A DNA stretch of 64,000 nt from Rapana venosa (taxonomy: Eukaryota; Mollusca; Gastropoda; Neogastropoda; Muricidae): NCBI GenBank assembly GCA_028751875.1, contig CM054154.1:52369476-52433475 (forward strand), written 5' to 3'. This document shows positions 32,750-43,615 of the stretch, in pieces. Position numbers and translations under genes: made by a program. The notes beneath the pieces were generated by a model. It made no database searches. It was given only the letters and a program-made list of their open reading frames with translations, and was not told the DNA's origin. Each line of letters opens with the position of its first letter. Position 1 is the stretch's first letter.

Positions 32750-32866
32750 AAAAGGTGTGTGTGTGATGTGGATGTTGAGTGTGTGATGATAGTGTGTGTG
32801 TGTAGTGTGTGGAGTTGTGAGTGTGTGTGTTAGTAGTGTGTGAGTTGAGGTGGTGTGTTGTGTTTG
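32750..32866. repeat. (GT)n-rich tract
   Basis: Imperfect GTGTGT with TGAG and TAGT interruptions, lying between the 5' end of copy 4 and the 3' stem-loop of the next I-like copy. Confidence 0.9.
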
Positions 32867-32871
32867 TTTGA

Positions 32872-32920
32872 CTACAATGTTTACGTCTTATCACTTCTAG
32901 TGATAATAACGAGGGGTAAC
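32872..32920 (-). mobile_element. Solo 3' end of an I-like LINE
   Basis: The minus strand reads TTATTATCACTAGAAGTGAT, then AAGACGTAAACATTGTAGTC. TATCACT-AGA-AGTGATA is a perfect 7-bp stem, the strongest version of the family's 3' stem-loop here. Confidence 0.65.
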
Positions 32921-33110
32921 AAAAGGGGGGTGGAGATCATATTTACATACAAAACAAAAAAATAGATTAAAAATAAAAAAAATAAAAAATAGCCCCCCCC
33001 CAAAAATCAAAAAAAAAACCAAACAAACAACCCAACACCATACCATGCTTTACAAAAAAAAATCTCATAAAGAAACTTGGCAAACAACAGAATTAATAAA
33101 AAACCTAAAA

Positions 33111-33112
<2 letters not shown>

Positions 33113-33146
<34 letters not shown>

Positions 33147-33455
33147 TGTGGTGTGTGGTGTTGTTGTGTGTGTGTGTGTTGTGTGTTTGTGTGTGTGTGT
33201 GTGTCTTAACTAGACAATGGTCATTATGGTGCTCGGGAGCACGTGGTGTATGTATGTGTGATAAAACTGTGTTCATATATTGGTGTGTGTGTGCGGTGTG
33301 TGTGTGTGAGTGAGCGCGTGCGTGCACGTGTAAAAAAAAGTTGATATATTTTCCAATCAATGGTTTTTACAACATTGTATTCTTACATTGGTGTGTGTGT
33401 GTGTGTGGTGTGTGTGTGTGTGTGGTGTTTGTGTGTTGTGTTTGTGTGTGGGGTT

Positions 33456-33487
<32 letters not shown>

Positions 33488-33540
33488 TGTGTGTGTGAGT
33501 GTGTGTGTGTGTGTACGCGTGCGTGTGTGTGCTCGCATCT
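33113..33540. repeat. Cluster of (GT)n microsatellites
   Basis: Three GT blocks (33113-33204, 33281-33330, 33391-33532) are separated by ordinary sequence, and two of the separators share ATATTGGTGTGTGTG or ACATTGGTGTGTGTG junctions. Confidence 0.93.
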
Positions 33541-34379
33541 GTTTGTGTATGATAATTTGATAAACTATCTTGGAAAGTTTACAACAATCTAATATATTTT
33601 TCTTGTGTCTTGTGAGATAATTATAGGTAACAATTAGCCTGTCAGTATTGTAAATGCCCTTCATGGGATTTTAAAGTGTTTTTTACTTACTTGACTAACA
33701 GTAGGCAATCATTGTCACAACTAGGTCTACCAGAGTCTAGACTTTCAGATCACATTTTGACACTGATATTTTTATATTCCAGATAAAAAATCCAGGCGTA
33801 AAGATCATCAAAAACCCAAGAAACAGGAATCCTAATCTATATTATGAGTCGTAACTTTCCAATCCACTCTCCATTTATAACTTTATGAGTATAATCCAAA
33901 TTAGATTGAAGGTTTTTTATTAAAAGAGGTGCCCAACCTCTTGTATTGGGATCTTCTATATGAATCCAAAATAAATACAAATGTAGACAAATTTGACTCC
34001 CATTAAGAATACAGTTCTAATAGAATTAAGGAAATAATCTAATTATGACTTAAATATCCACAGAAAAAGAGAATAATCAATGGACCCAGTATAAATAAAT
34101 TCATACAACCCTCCACCAACTAGTCAATTCACCACAAGAGTCACACCAAACACCCAATCACAATGATTTGACCATATCTATGACTCAAATCCTAAAAAAA
34201 CTTGTTTAAACTAGTATCCCAGTCCCTATAACTGCCGCTGTTCAAACGTGTTGGGAAAAAAAAAACAAGGAACAACAATCCCCAAACCTGTCCACAAATC
34301 TATAACATATCGTTCCCGTTGCTAAATTTGATGAGTAAACATTTCCTTTTAGCTATAAGTAACTCCCATTCATTCCGAA
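33541..34379. other. No clear gene; possibly upstream part of the CR1-like LINE
   Basis: AT-rich plus-strand sequence preceding the recognisable CR1-like segment. An endonuclease could have been here but no motif is secure. Confidence 0.35.
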
Positions 34380-34961
34380 AAACATTTCACATTACTTGAG
34401 CCAGACTTTATTTTAGCCATAGAATAATGCGTAAAAACTTAATTGCTATATTACACCAAACATGCCCCACTAAAAGATCATTAGGATCAAATAGATCCCC
34501 AAACCCCCTTGTCTCCCTAAGAACAAGAAGTACAAGCTACTTATGAGACATTAAAAAAACACAAAATAAATATGAAGAGAAAAACATTAAGAAACCAAAG
34601 AACTCACAAAAACTCCGAGAAAAAAAAGAAATATATCCAAGAATTTTACTAACTACCAAACAAAACTAAAAAGACTATATGGCGAGCCATAAATCAAAAA
34701 CTAACAAACTAAGCATCTTCCCAAATCAAATGCATCAAAGACTTAACTGCTGAACAACATAACAAACATATCTTAATGTCTCTACTTAAGTATATTAGAA
34801 ATGAAAAATCTAAGTCCAATAAACACAATGAACAAAAACACACTTTAACGTAAAGAAAATTCCATCAAAACATCACATTCCAAATTATGTCTGATATGGA
34901 GGTCTGTGGTTAGCTAAACACCTCTAAACAATCAAGCACGCAGGTCTTGATGGAAAGATAG
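34380..34961 (+). pseudogene. CR1-like LINE copy 1, segment 1 (pre-RT)
   Basis: The plus strand carries a lysine-rich stretch (34550-34680), then WRAINQKLTN near 34680-34710. An AGLDGKIARK-like sequence (GCAGGTCTTGATGGAAAGATA, 34941-34961) is the conserved A-G-x-D-G site before the RT fingers. It stops exactly where the minus-strand L2 copy begins, and the RT resumes at 39196. Confidence 0.55.
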
Positions 34962-35099
34962 CCAGAAAATAATAATAATCATAATAAATGGAATTTAATA
35001 TAGCCTGAACACATGTAAAGAAAACAAAATCAAGCCTTGCCATTCAAATCATTCACACACATCAACCACCCCAAATACAAGATAAAACAAATATCAAAT

Positions 35100-36454
35100 T
35101 TATATACACAGCACACTTAGGTGTGGAAGTGGAGGTGAAGGTAGCTATTGCAAAGTAGGAACAGATAACAGGGGAAGATCTCAATGAGAGTAAATTGGTA
35201 ATGAGGTTAGATTTGTGAAGGTATCAAATTTAAGCTTTTTGGCAAAGGGAAGAGGGAGTTCGTTCCATGTGGAAGGGACGTGAAACGTTGGAAATAGCAT
35301 CACAAGACAGGGGTTTGTTTAAATCTGGTTTTCGAAAGCACAAAGAATCTACAGATTAACGAAGTAACGGATGGAGTTTACAATGTGAAGAGATTACATG
35401 AGATAAGAATGTGCAGATTTGTGTAGACATTTGAAACAAAGTTAATAATCTTATAACTTTTATTCATTGTGATACGGGCAGCCAAGAAGAGATTGCAAAA
35501 GAGGATGATGTTTACATATGTTTCTTCTTATAGACGCAGTGAGCGCTTATTTTTGTAGCGATGATGGAGTGTGAAGATGATGCCGCAAACAAGCCAAGAT
35601 AGAAATTCAGAAGTCCAGTCCCTAGAAATAATGAGATATGTGACAAGTTTGGATGATGCGTGCAGTAGAACAGATACATCGGAATAGCACTATATAATCT
35701 CCATACATGAAAAGTACAAGACAGGCAAGGTGTCTGGGTGACGCTTTTTTTTCATAGAGAGTGTGTTGTCAAGAAACGCAGCACCAATATATTTCAAAGA
35801 TTCTGGACAGAGGAACCGACAAATTGCTGAACTTCCACAGAAGTCCTTGATATGGAGGAACGTTTATGTTTGGATTCCATGATCATGGCTTCCGTTTGCA
35901 TTTAGCTATCAAGTAAAATTGATGTCATCCCAGTTTTGTGATGTCTAGAAGGTATTGTGCCAAAATTGTCAGGAGGTAAGGCAGATCTTTTCAAGGTATA
36001 TGCTACAATGAATGCTGAGTGATCATCGGCAAAGAAAATGATCAATATGATTGGTTTATTAAGTGTGAAGTGGAACAGTGGTAAGAGGAAGAGAACAGAC
36101 CAGAACTGAATCTAGGGACTTCCCACATTCCAGTTTTACAGTGTTATGATTGAAATTTGCTGGACAATAACTATCAGGAATCGTTTTGTGAGTATAAACA
36201 AAACCATTAGTGAGTGCAGTGCCATTAATACAAACGAGTATCTGTGCGGCGAGAAAGAAGAAATAATGTGAACAATTTGAAAAAGGAGCATATAGGTTAG
36301 AAGGTGAGAGGGGAGAGTTATTCCTGCATCATCAGCGAGGTAGAAGTTTCAAAATGAGGGGACAAGGGTTGGGTGTTGGGGGGTGGGTGGGGGGTGGTTG
36401 GGTGGGGGGGGGTGGGGGGGGGGGGGGGTTGTTGGGGTGTGTTGGGGGGTGGGG

Positions 36455-36490
<36 letters not shown>

Positions 36491-36860
36491 GGGGGGGGGG
36501 GGGGGGGTATTCGTTCGGTGCTGTGGGTTGGCGCGATAGGCTGATTGAAAAGGTGGAAGGAAATATTGGAAGAAGGTATGTTGATTGTATTAGAACAACT
36601 TTTTCCCAGTACTTATTTTTGAGATGAAAGGTAAGTTAGAGACAGGTCTGTAATACTTTAAAATTGTTGGATCAAGGACATGATTTTTTAGTAGAGGTGT
36701 GACTAGCCTGTTTTTGAGAGCGATGGAAAATTTCCTGACACAAGAGATGAGTTTACTATTTCGGTGACAGAGGGTACAAGTTGTGGAAGGCATTGTGAGA
36801 AGACAGGAGCAGGTATGGGATCAAGATCGCATGATTTCATCGTCATTTCTTTCAGAATTG
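35100..36860 (-). pseudogene. L2-like RT and C-terminal region, copy C
   Basis: The best open piece (36590-36793) reads LVTPLLKNHVLDPTILKYYR and PVSNLPFISKI, equivalent to LLKKHDLDPNILKNYRPVSN in copy A. From 35100 to 36300 the nucleotide sequence can be followed against copies A and D (for example ACTTCCCACATTCCAGTTTTA at motif B, 36118). Motif A is destroyed by the G-rich tract. Frame is broken throughout. Confidence 0.75.
36365..36510. repeat. G-rich / poly-G tract inside L2 copy C
   Basis: About 145 bases of G with scattered T replace the ~70 bases expected between TTCAAAATGA and TCGGTGCTGTGG by comparison with 840-960. No other L2 copy here has it. Confidence 0.9.
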
Positions 36861-36878
36861 TTGTGATTTTGCTTTCGC

Positions 36879-36889
36879 TGTGGGATGAA
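36879..36889. repeat. Target-site duplication of SINE, left
   Basis: TGTGGGATGAA, repeated at 37177-37187. The uninterrupted L2 copy at 55.3 kb has a single TTGTGGGTGGAAGG at this point. Confidence 0.88.
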
Positions 36890-37176
36890 GGGGGACGGGA
36901 TAGCTCAGTGGTCGGAGCACTCGCTTTTTAAGCAGCGTCGAGCGTGGTTACCAGTTGGATGGGTGACCGTTTGCGGGCCTTGGCTTCAGTACAGTTCCCC
37001 CAGTTCACCAAACTGTAAATGGGTACCTGCCCTCTTTAGGGTCAGGGAGGGTAAAGCAGCGAGGGAGAGGAGATGGGCGCCGCCCTCAATATGCTGGCCC
37101 TAGAGAAGTGAGGTCTCTGACGCCTCGCTCCCCTACGACCTTATAGGTTATGGGACTCCTTTACTTTTTACTTACT
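36890..37176 (+). mobile_element. tRNA-derived SINE, family 1, copy b (complete)
   Basis: The head GACGGGATAGCTCAGTGGTC (A-box-like TAGCTCAGTGG) and GCGTCGAGCGTGGTTACC (degenerate B-box) lead into a tRNA-unrelated body with GGGCGCCGCCC and GACCTTATAGGTTATGGGAC, ending in TTTACTTTTTACTTACT. Flanking 11-bp duplications mark a complete insertion of about 287 bp. The family's other copy in the window is at 23905-24995. The tRNA of origin is not assigned. Confidence 0.88.
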
Positions 37177-37187
37177 TGTGGGATGAA
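37177..37187. repeat. Target-site duplication of SINE, right
   Basis: TGTGGGATGAA, identical to 36879-36889. Confidence 0.88.
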
Positions 37188-38070
37188 AGAAAAAGAGAGG
37201 AGTGCCAGTGAATTGGGGATCAGGAGGCGCAGGCTGGAAATGAGTCTGATCCAGTCTGGAGCGAATGTTGCGGACTTTATCTGAAAAGTAGGAAGAAAAG
37301 ATGGAGGGAAGTTCAGACAGGCTGTGGGTGATAGGAAGAAGGCTTGTTTTTGCAGATCCAAGATTTGATTGAGGGTGAGCAGAGATTTTATGGATTTAGC
37401 GCAGAGAACTTGGGAAGAGTAATAATTTGTCTTTGCTGAATGGATTAAAAATTTGACTTTGTTTTGGGAGAAGCTGTTTATTGATTTCAGTTTTTGATTT
37501 CCGCCACTGCCGTTTTAGATGCCGACGTTTGCGTTTCGCCATCAAAATATGCTTACCATGGCGCACAGGGCCTGTCAGGCAGGAGATGATCAGTCGGAGG
37601 TGCATGCTCGTCAAGCAATTGGCGGAGGACAGTGTTATAGTGTTCTGAGAGGTCTGTTTGCGAAAGGCGTTCCATAGCTTGTGAAGAGAAGGTTAAGATT
37701 GCAGGGTTAACATATTTCTTTTTTCTTACAGGTTTTGTGATGTTAAGGAAGAAAAGAATGGTGGAATGATCAGAATGCAGTTCATCAGTGACAGAGACAG
37801 ATGTAACAAGGTTAAACGAAGCATTGGTGATCAGCCAGTCTAAAATATGACTGGATCTGTGGGTTGGTTCACTTACCAGTTGAGAAAGAGGCTGATTTGA
37901 CAGAGAAAGAGAAAGACGTTTGACCTCAGGAGAAGACTGGTTGTCAAAATGGAAGTTGAAGTCACCGAGAATTATGAGCTTAGTGGGAGAGAGGCTATAG
38001 TGGTCAAGGAGTGACTGAAATTCTTGATGAAAAAGGGAAGCTGTCAGATTGTTCTTAGGGTTTTAAGGAG
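37188..38070 (-). pseudogene. L2-like linker and endonuclease C-terminus, copy C
   Basis: The minus strand reads RHGKHILMAKRKRRHLKRQW and RKSKTEINKQLLPKQ (37396-37614), the basic region between endonuclease and RT. Further upstream are the equivalents of the copy F sequence at 60100-60650. The segment includes the endonuclease region that reads FHFDNQSSPEVKRLSL-like at about 37900-37960. Confidence 0.7.
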
Positions 38071-39195
38071 GTGGACGGTAAGGCAACAAAAAGTAATAGA
38101 AGGGCCAGGAATTTTAGGTTGAGTTGGCAAACTTCCCAGGGAAACTTTCAAAAGGGGTTTTTGATTGAAAAAAAGAGGGTTGCAACATTCTTTAAAAATA
38201 AGGGCAAGCTACCCCCCATGGGAAAAGAAAGGGTTTTTTGTACCAGGGGTTTGTTAGTTGTTTTTTTTTGGGTTCGTGTCCAAGTGTTTAAGCCAGTTTT
38301 CAGAAAAAGGTAAATCAAGTCTTTTCCAGAGTGAAATCAAAATACAATCAGCTTTACCATCAGACAACAACTGCACATTAAACAAAGAATGTAAAGGAAT
38401 CTAAGGCGGGGGAGGGGTTTGAAGAAAAAGTGGGATTGGGGAAGAAATCAAGGAAGGGGGAAAAAGGCGATGGTGGGGTATGGGATAGGAAGAGCAGACA
38501 AGATTTTGGGATGGAATCAAATAAGTAGAAAAACTGTGTTGATTTCACACACATCTAATACACATTATACCAAAAAAAAAATATTTTTTCAATTGTGCTA
38601 AACAAAAGAAACAGAACAAGGGGCGTTTGAACAGCAGAAAGAGAAGCAGGTTGTCACGGAGACGGAATACTCAAGCTGGGGGGAGACACAGGAGATGGAA
38701 GTGAAACCACTGCTGATGATTTGGGCCCCCCTTTTCCCCCTTCTGTTTTGCCCGGTTGTTTCCCCAAATTTTGGATGTGCGTTTTACTGAGAAGAGACTA
38801 CTGTTTAGGCAAAAGTCACGGAAAGTTTTCTGTAATTACGGCCCCCACTGCATCCGGCCCAAACAACCAACGCAGGGTGTGATGGGGGTGGTGAGGGCTC
38901 GTGAGCACGTGCAGAGGTTGAGGGGCAGCAGGTCCGTTAAGTGGGTCATATAACCAGACGGTTTTGGTAAACAAAACTCATCAAGTCAATGGAATTTTGA
39001 AAAAAACAAATAGTACAAGAAAATTTTAAATTAAATATTTCAAAAGTAATATTAGAAAGAAAAAAATTTTTATCATTCGATTCAGAATAAAAAACAAAAA
39101 CGAGATGTAAAATATTTCCTCAGGGGGCCGGAAAAACCCCACCTTTACATCAAACAAGGCTACACACACTCTGCCACCAGGGGCAAAGGTGAACT
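38071..39195 (-). pseudogene. L2-like endonuclease N-terminus and 5' UTR, copy C (error-rich)
   Basis: It aligns by eye with 60640-61870, sharing landmarks such as AAACAAAGAATGTAAAGGAA / AAACAAACAAACTTGAAGGA, GGGGAGACACAGGAGA, GGGGGTGGTG and GCCACCAGGGGCAAAGGTG. Here the sequence shows run-type errors that copy F lacks, so little protein can be read. Confidence 0.65.
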
Positions 39196-39622
39196 TTTCA
39201 CCCACACCCAGACACTCAACATATATATTTAACCTTTGTCTTGAAAATGCCTTCAACACAGCTAAAGTAATCCCCATCTACAAGTCTGGTGACACTTCAG
39301 ACCCTTCAAACTGTAGACCAATTTCCATCACATCTACCCTTTCCAAGCCCTTGGAAAAACATATAAACAAACACTTAGTCCGTCATTTAGATACTACCAA
39401 CTTAATTCACCCTAATCAGTCTGGATTAAGACAAAATCACTCATGTCATTCTGCACTGATTAGTCTCATAGACAATTGGCTATCAAACATTAATGACAAT
39501 AAATTTTGTGGAGTATTATTTGTAGATCTCAAAAAAGCTTTGGATACAATTGACCACACACTGCTCATGAAAAAATTAGACCTGTGCCATTTCTCTACCA
39601 ATACCTTAGAACTAATTGCTTC
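39196..39622 (+). pseudogene. CR1-like LINE copy 1, segment 2 (RT fingers and palm)
   Basis: Clean reading AKVIPIYKSGDTSDPSNCRP, then LIHPNQSGLRQNHSCHSAL, then FCGVLFVDLKKALDTIDHTL (motif A with catalytic Asp) up to LELIAS, where the L1-like element interrupts. The wording (KSGD, NYRPIS-like, NQSGFR-like, FVDLKKA) is that of the CR1/Jockey group. The RT resumes in frame at 44269. Confidence 0.82.
39607..39622. repeat. Target-site duplication of L1-like insertion, left
   Basis: TAGAACTAATTGCTTC, identical to 44269-44284. Removing the insert plus one copy rejoins the host RT frame (LELIAS to SYLENRQQ). Confidence 0.93.
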
Positions 39623-40572
39623 GACATCCAAGCAGACAAGAAATGAGTTGCTGATAAAAGGTATGACTGTACGTAATACTGTTCTTCAATTGACTGACAC
39701 TAACCCTTTCATTTTACCTGAGGGATCGGGGAGGAAAAACCGGCTACCAAAGTTTGGGTGGCTGACATCCCTATGTCTGTCGCCAACAGTGAAATCGAAC
39801 ATTCCCTCGCAAAAGTGGGGTGGGAGTTAGGATCAGACATTAAACAGGAGTGCTTTAGAAATGCTGACAATAAACTGACCAGATTTGAAACGGGAAGAAG
39901 ATGTGTTTTTATTACAGTTCCCACAGTCCCTCTTGAAAAGACTCTCAAAGTTGGCCCCTTCACTGCCACCATTTATCATAAAGAGCAAAAAGATGTTTGC
40001 AAATCGGTGATATGTTCAAAATGTCTTCAGCCCAACCATCATGTGTCAGTATGTGTCAACCAGGTGGCCCTGTTCGGGTGTGAAACAGCCAGGGCATAAA
40101 AGAGGAGATGCCTGCTGTGAAGCCATGCCTGACGCCATTGTTGACAGCCAGCCGGCCAGTCTGGAACTGCAGTGCGGAATCCCGGAGAGGTGTCGGCCAG
40201 CCACGCTAGGGAGCAGAGACCACAAGGAGAACAGACGTCCTCTGGTACTCCTGCAGGAACGAGGACAGGGGCGGGGAGAGATCAGCAGGGAAAGGAAAAG
40301 CAAGTAAGCCAGTGACCAACGCTTCTGCAGATCAGACAGGGGTAGGCCCGCTACTGCAAGAGGAAGGGTGGCTTCCAAGAAACAAACCACCCTGCACTCC
40401 AGTATGGCCCTCCCTGACGACCAATCAACGTCGCCGCTCAGAGACCCCTAAAAGACGACGTCGTTTCTGGGGAGCAGAGAGTCCACCAGCTGGCGCAGGG
40501 AAACTGCCACGACGTGACTCCAGGATCTGGGAGGGGAGGAGGATGGAATGTCAGACTATGTTCAGAGAATGA
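39623..40572 (+). pseudogene. L1/Tx1-like ORF1 (nucleic-acid-binding protein), partial
   Basis: From the junction the frame reads TRNELLIKGMTVRNTVLQL, shifts near 39735, and continues ADIPMSVANSEIEHSLAKVG to CSKCLQPNHHVSVC (about 40016-40057), a perfect C-x2-C-x4-H-x4-C zinc knuckle. A second, imperfect knuckle (CSGVKQPGHKRGDAC, a Val where a Cys is expected) is in another frame at about 40070-40115. A basic Arg/Pro-rich tail runs to about 40572. Such proteins bind LINE RNA. At least two frameshifts are present. Confidence 0.8.
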
Positions 40573-40814
40573 TCAGTGATGACTGATATGGTGAAACCTT
40601 ATCTTCCTCCACTCTCTTCCCCACATCCATCAATCCTCTTTTGACAGCCTTGTGCTGATTCTAGTCTCCCTTTTTTCACCCTTCTCTTTTTCTTCTTCTG
40701 CTTCTTCTTTTTCTTTTTTCAAATCAACTGCCTGGAGTTTGTATCCAGGTGCCTGGGTGTTTGTAATATTTGATGGGATATTTGGGATGAACATTAGACA
40801 CATTACCTGTAAAG

Positions 40815-42034
40815 ATGGATAGACTCAGAATATGTTCCATGAACTGTAGGGGTTTAAAAAATAAATGGAAGCGCAAAACTTTGATATCGTATGTTTGCAA
40901 GAGACTCATATTTCAATGAAAGATAAACCAACTTGGGAGGGAGAGTGGGGAGGTAGAATATTTAGTCAAGAGGGAACATCATACAGTAAAGTCCAAGTTA
41001 TTTTGATTTCTAGACACTTTAGGGATGAGGTTGAACAAGTAAAAGCTGAAGAACGTATGCTAGTAATCAAGATAAAATACAAAGGATATCCTTTAAACGT
41101 AGTTAACATCTACAGCCCTAATGACACAGTAGAAAAAAAATCCTTTTTCCGTGCACTGTACTGGAAACTTGAGGACCTGAACAAAGAAAAACTGATTTTA
41201 TGCGGTGATTTTAATTGTGCGTTGGATAATAATCTTGATGTTATATCTGGAAATCCTCATAACAGGTCTGAAGTCAGAGCTTTCCAATCTGTACTGCAGG
41301 AGCTCTCATGCACAGATGTGTGGAGAATTTTCCACCCTGATGAAAGAGACTTCACCTGGAACAGGTACAGTCCTTTCATTGTCCGTGGCCTTGACTATTG
41401 CCTTCTGTCTCACGATGTGGTGCACCTGTGTTCATTCTGTGAACACTATCCTGTTCCTAACTCTGATCACAAAGCTGTGATCATAGATCTAGAAGAGAGA
41501 CAGTTTGAGCTAGGTCCAGGATATTGGAAATTTAATAACAGCTTGCTAAGAAATGAACACTTTGCTAAAGCTATGAATGATTTTTTAGATAAGGAATTGC
41601 AAAATAATGAATGTCAGTTAAGCTCTCTGAACAAGTGGGAAGTATTAAAAGCGAAAATAAGAAACTTTTGTATAAATTTTGGTCAATGTCTAGCCTGTCA
41701 TAGAAGAAATGAAAAAGCTGAATTACAAAACATTTTAAAACATATAGAAACCAACATTATAAAAGAACCCCAGAATGTTAGCCTCCAGCGAGATTTACAA
41801 GTAAAACACGAGATAGAATTCTTAGAAATGCAAGAAGCTAAAGGTGCCCAGGTTAGAGCGCGAATTAAGTGGATTGAAGATGGAGAGAAAAACTCCAAAT
41901 ATTTTTGTCCTCTGGAGAAAGTTAGAAAGAAAAACAATGTAATGACCCGTCTAATCACAGAATCAGGGCAAGCGATAACTAGTCCCACAGATATAATGGC
42001 TGCCCAAGTGTCTTTTTTCCAAAAACTTGTATGA
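40815..42034 (+). pseudogene. L1/Tx1-like ORF2, endonuclease domain and linker
   Basis: The natural start is ATG at 40815 (MDRLRICSMNCRGLKNK). One base shift near 40875 leads into the long open stretch from 40865. Apurinic-type endonuclease motifs appear in order: VCLQETH, LILCGDFNCALD, FTWNR, GLDYCLLSHD and VPNSDHKAVI, with the catalytic Glu, Asp-Asn and Asp-His pair. A basic, Gln/Glu-rich linker follows with ARIKWIEDGEKNSKYF, typical of the segment before RT. It ends with a one-base frameshift at 42030 near an A-run. Confidence 0.9.
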
Positions 42035-43615
42035 TAAGAAAACTGAATGTGAAAACGTTAAAGAGGCAACTGATGAATTTATAACTGGTACCAATATTCC
42101 ACGTCTTAATGAGACAGATGCGACTTTATGTGAAGGACTTGTGTCAGCTAGTGAGGCATCAACTGCTTTAGCAAGAATGAATAACGGTTCAGCTCCAGGG
42201 ATGGATGGAATTACTATTGAATTCTTAAAGTTTTTCTGGCCAAAATTAAATGAAATACTAACTGCTTCCTTTAACGAATCTTTTGAGAAAGGCGAGCTGT
42301 CGTACACGCAATACCAAGGGATAATATCTTTGATCCATAAAGGGAAAGACCTAGACAGAGAACATCTAACAAACTGGAGGCCTATTACTCTAACAAATAC
42401 TGACTATACAATTTTAGCGAAGATAATTGGGATCCGATTAGGTCAAGTTATTCCAAAATTAGTAAGTGAAGACCAAGTAGGCTACATCAAAGGAAGAAAC
42501 ATAGCGACAATAATCCGGACTATTGATGACACTATCAACCACCTCAATGAAACAGGCAGTAGCAGGTTATCTACAGCCTAGACTACTCTAAAGCTTTTGA
42601 ATCAATATCGAAATCATACTTGCTTCATACAATGATGTATTTGCTTGACACGATTTTAAAGATGGGTAATGATATTAATGAAAACGCGTTAGTCACATAA
42701 ATTATAAGGGCTGGGTATCAGAAAGCTTCAAATTAATTGTGAATTATGGCAAGGCTGTCCTTTTCCCCTCTAGCGTTCGTTTAGCTGTAGAATTCTAGCT
42801 ATTAAAATAAGAACACTCTCGGTAGAAGGAATCCAGTTACCAGGAGTGAGTGAAAGAAACACTAACATCTTAAGATATTGCAGTTAGCTGATGACACAAC
42901 TTTATTCCTGAAGAATAGAAATGACATAACTCTAGCAACTGAAATAATAGAACAATTTGCATGCTTCTCTGGATTACAGTTAAATATGAATAAAACAAAG
43001 TTATTAGTAATGGGAAGAGGTTGTGTTTTTGACAATGATCTGCCGTTTGATATTGTTGATAAAATTAAAATCCTGGGAATAGTCTTTGCACCCGGAAAAA
43101 TGGCTAAAGAAATAGAAGACATCTGGGAAAAAAGAGTAACGAACTTACTCACCATGATTAAAGAATGGTGTAAAAAGGATCTAAGTATACAGGGCAAAAT
43201 CACAGTTATAAAAACTTTTCTGATCAGTCAGTTCAAATACGTTATGCGGTCAGTTGGTCTTCCAAAACCCATTGTTATTAAAATCAACACACTCTTATAC
43301 AAATTTCTTTGGCAAAGGAAATATAGTAATAGACGGGCGTTCGTAAAAGTCAAACGGAAAATAATGAAAACAGATGATAAAGACGGGGGTTTGAATATGG
43401 TGGATATGGTCCAAATGCAGGAGATATTTGATTTGCAGTGGATAGGTAGACTGCACAAAAGAGGCACAGGCACCTGGCGTGTCATCCCCCTTTGGCATTT
43501 AAATAAAATTGCCCCAGGTCACCACGTGTTCGAAGTTAATTGCTATAGTTATGAAATGCAAGGACTTTCAGTAGTTAAGAATGGATTTTGGAAAGATGCA
43601 TGTGCAACTTTTTAA
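42027..43615 (+). pseudogene. L1/Tx1-like ORF2, reverse transcriptase and C-terminal region
   Basis: First block (42027-42581): GSAPGMDGITIEFLKFFW, NWRPITLTNTDYTILAKI and VGYIKGRNIATI. After a shift comes LDYSKAFES (motif A, 42580-42605), then a stop-ridden patch with a QGCPFSP-like motif B near 42750-42775. Second block (42878-43615): LADDTTLFLKN (motif C), LNMNKTKLLVMG, IKILGI, WCKKDLSIQGKITVIKTFLI and FLWQRK, the usual post-RT region of L1/Tx1 elements. FADD is the common form; LADD here keeps both Asp residues. Confidence 0.88.

Larger units (their letters stand above)
34962..39195 (-). mobile_element. L2-like LINE, copy C (near full length, carries a SINE)
   Basis: The minus strand runs from a 5' end shared with copy F (about 39195; compare 61870) through 5' UTR, endonuclease, linker, RT and C-terminal region to the 3' end AGCTATATTAAATTCC-like plus (ATT)n at 34962-35000. 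It interrupts the CR1-like LINE. It is itself interrupted by a SINE at 36890-37176 and a G-rich tract at 36365-36510. It has many frameshifts and a stretch of run-type errors at 38.1-39.2 kb. Confidence 0.85.

Noticed and set aside
36354..36627. Glycine-rich protein frames
   Set aside because: Translations of a poly-G tract; also 26397-26588.
36895..36970. tRNA gene
   Set aside because: The A-box and B-box-like sequences are the head of a SINE with target-site duplications; no intact cloverleaf is visible. The same applies to 11152-11215 and 23908-23990.
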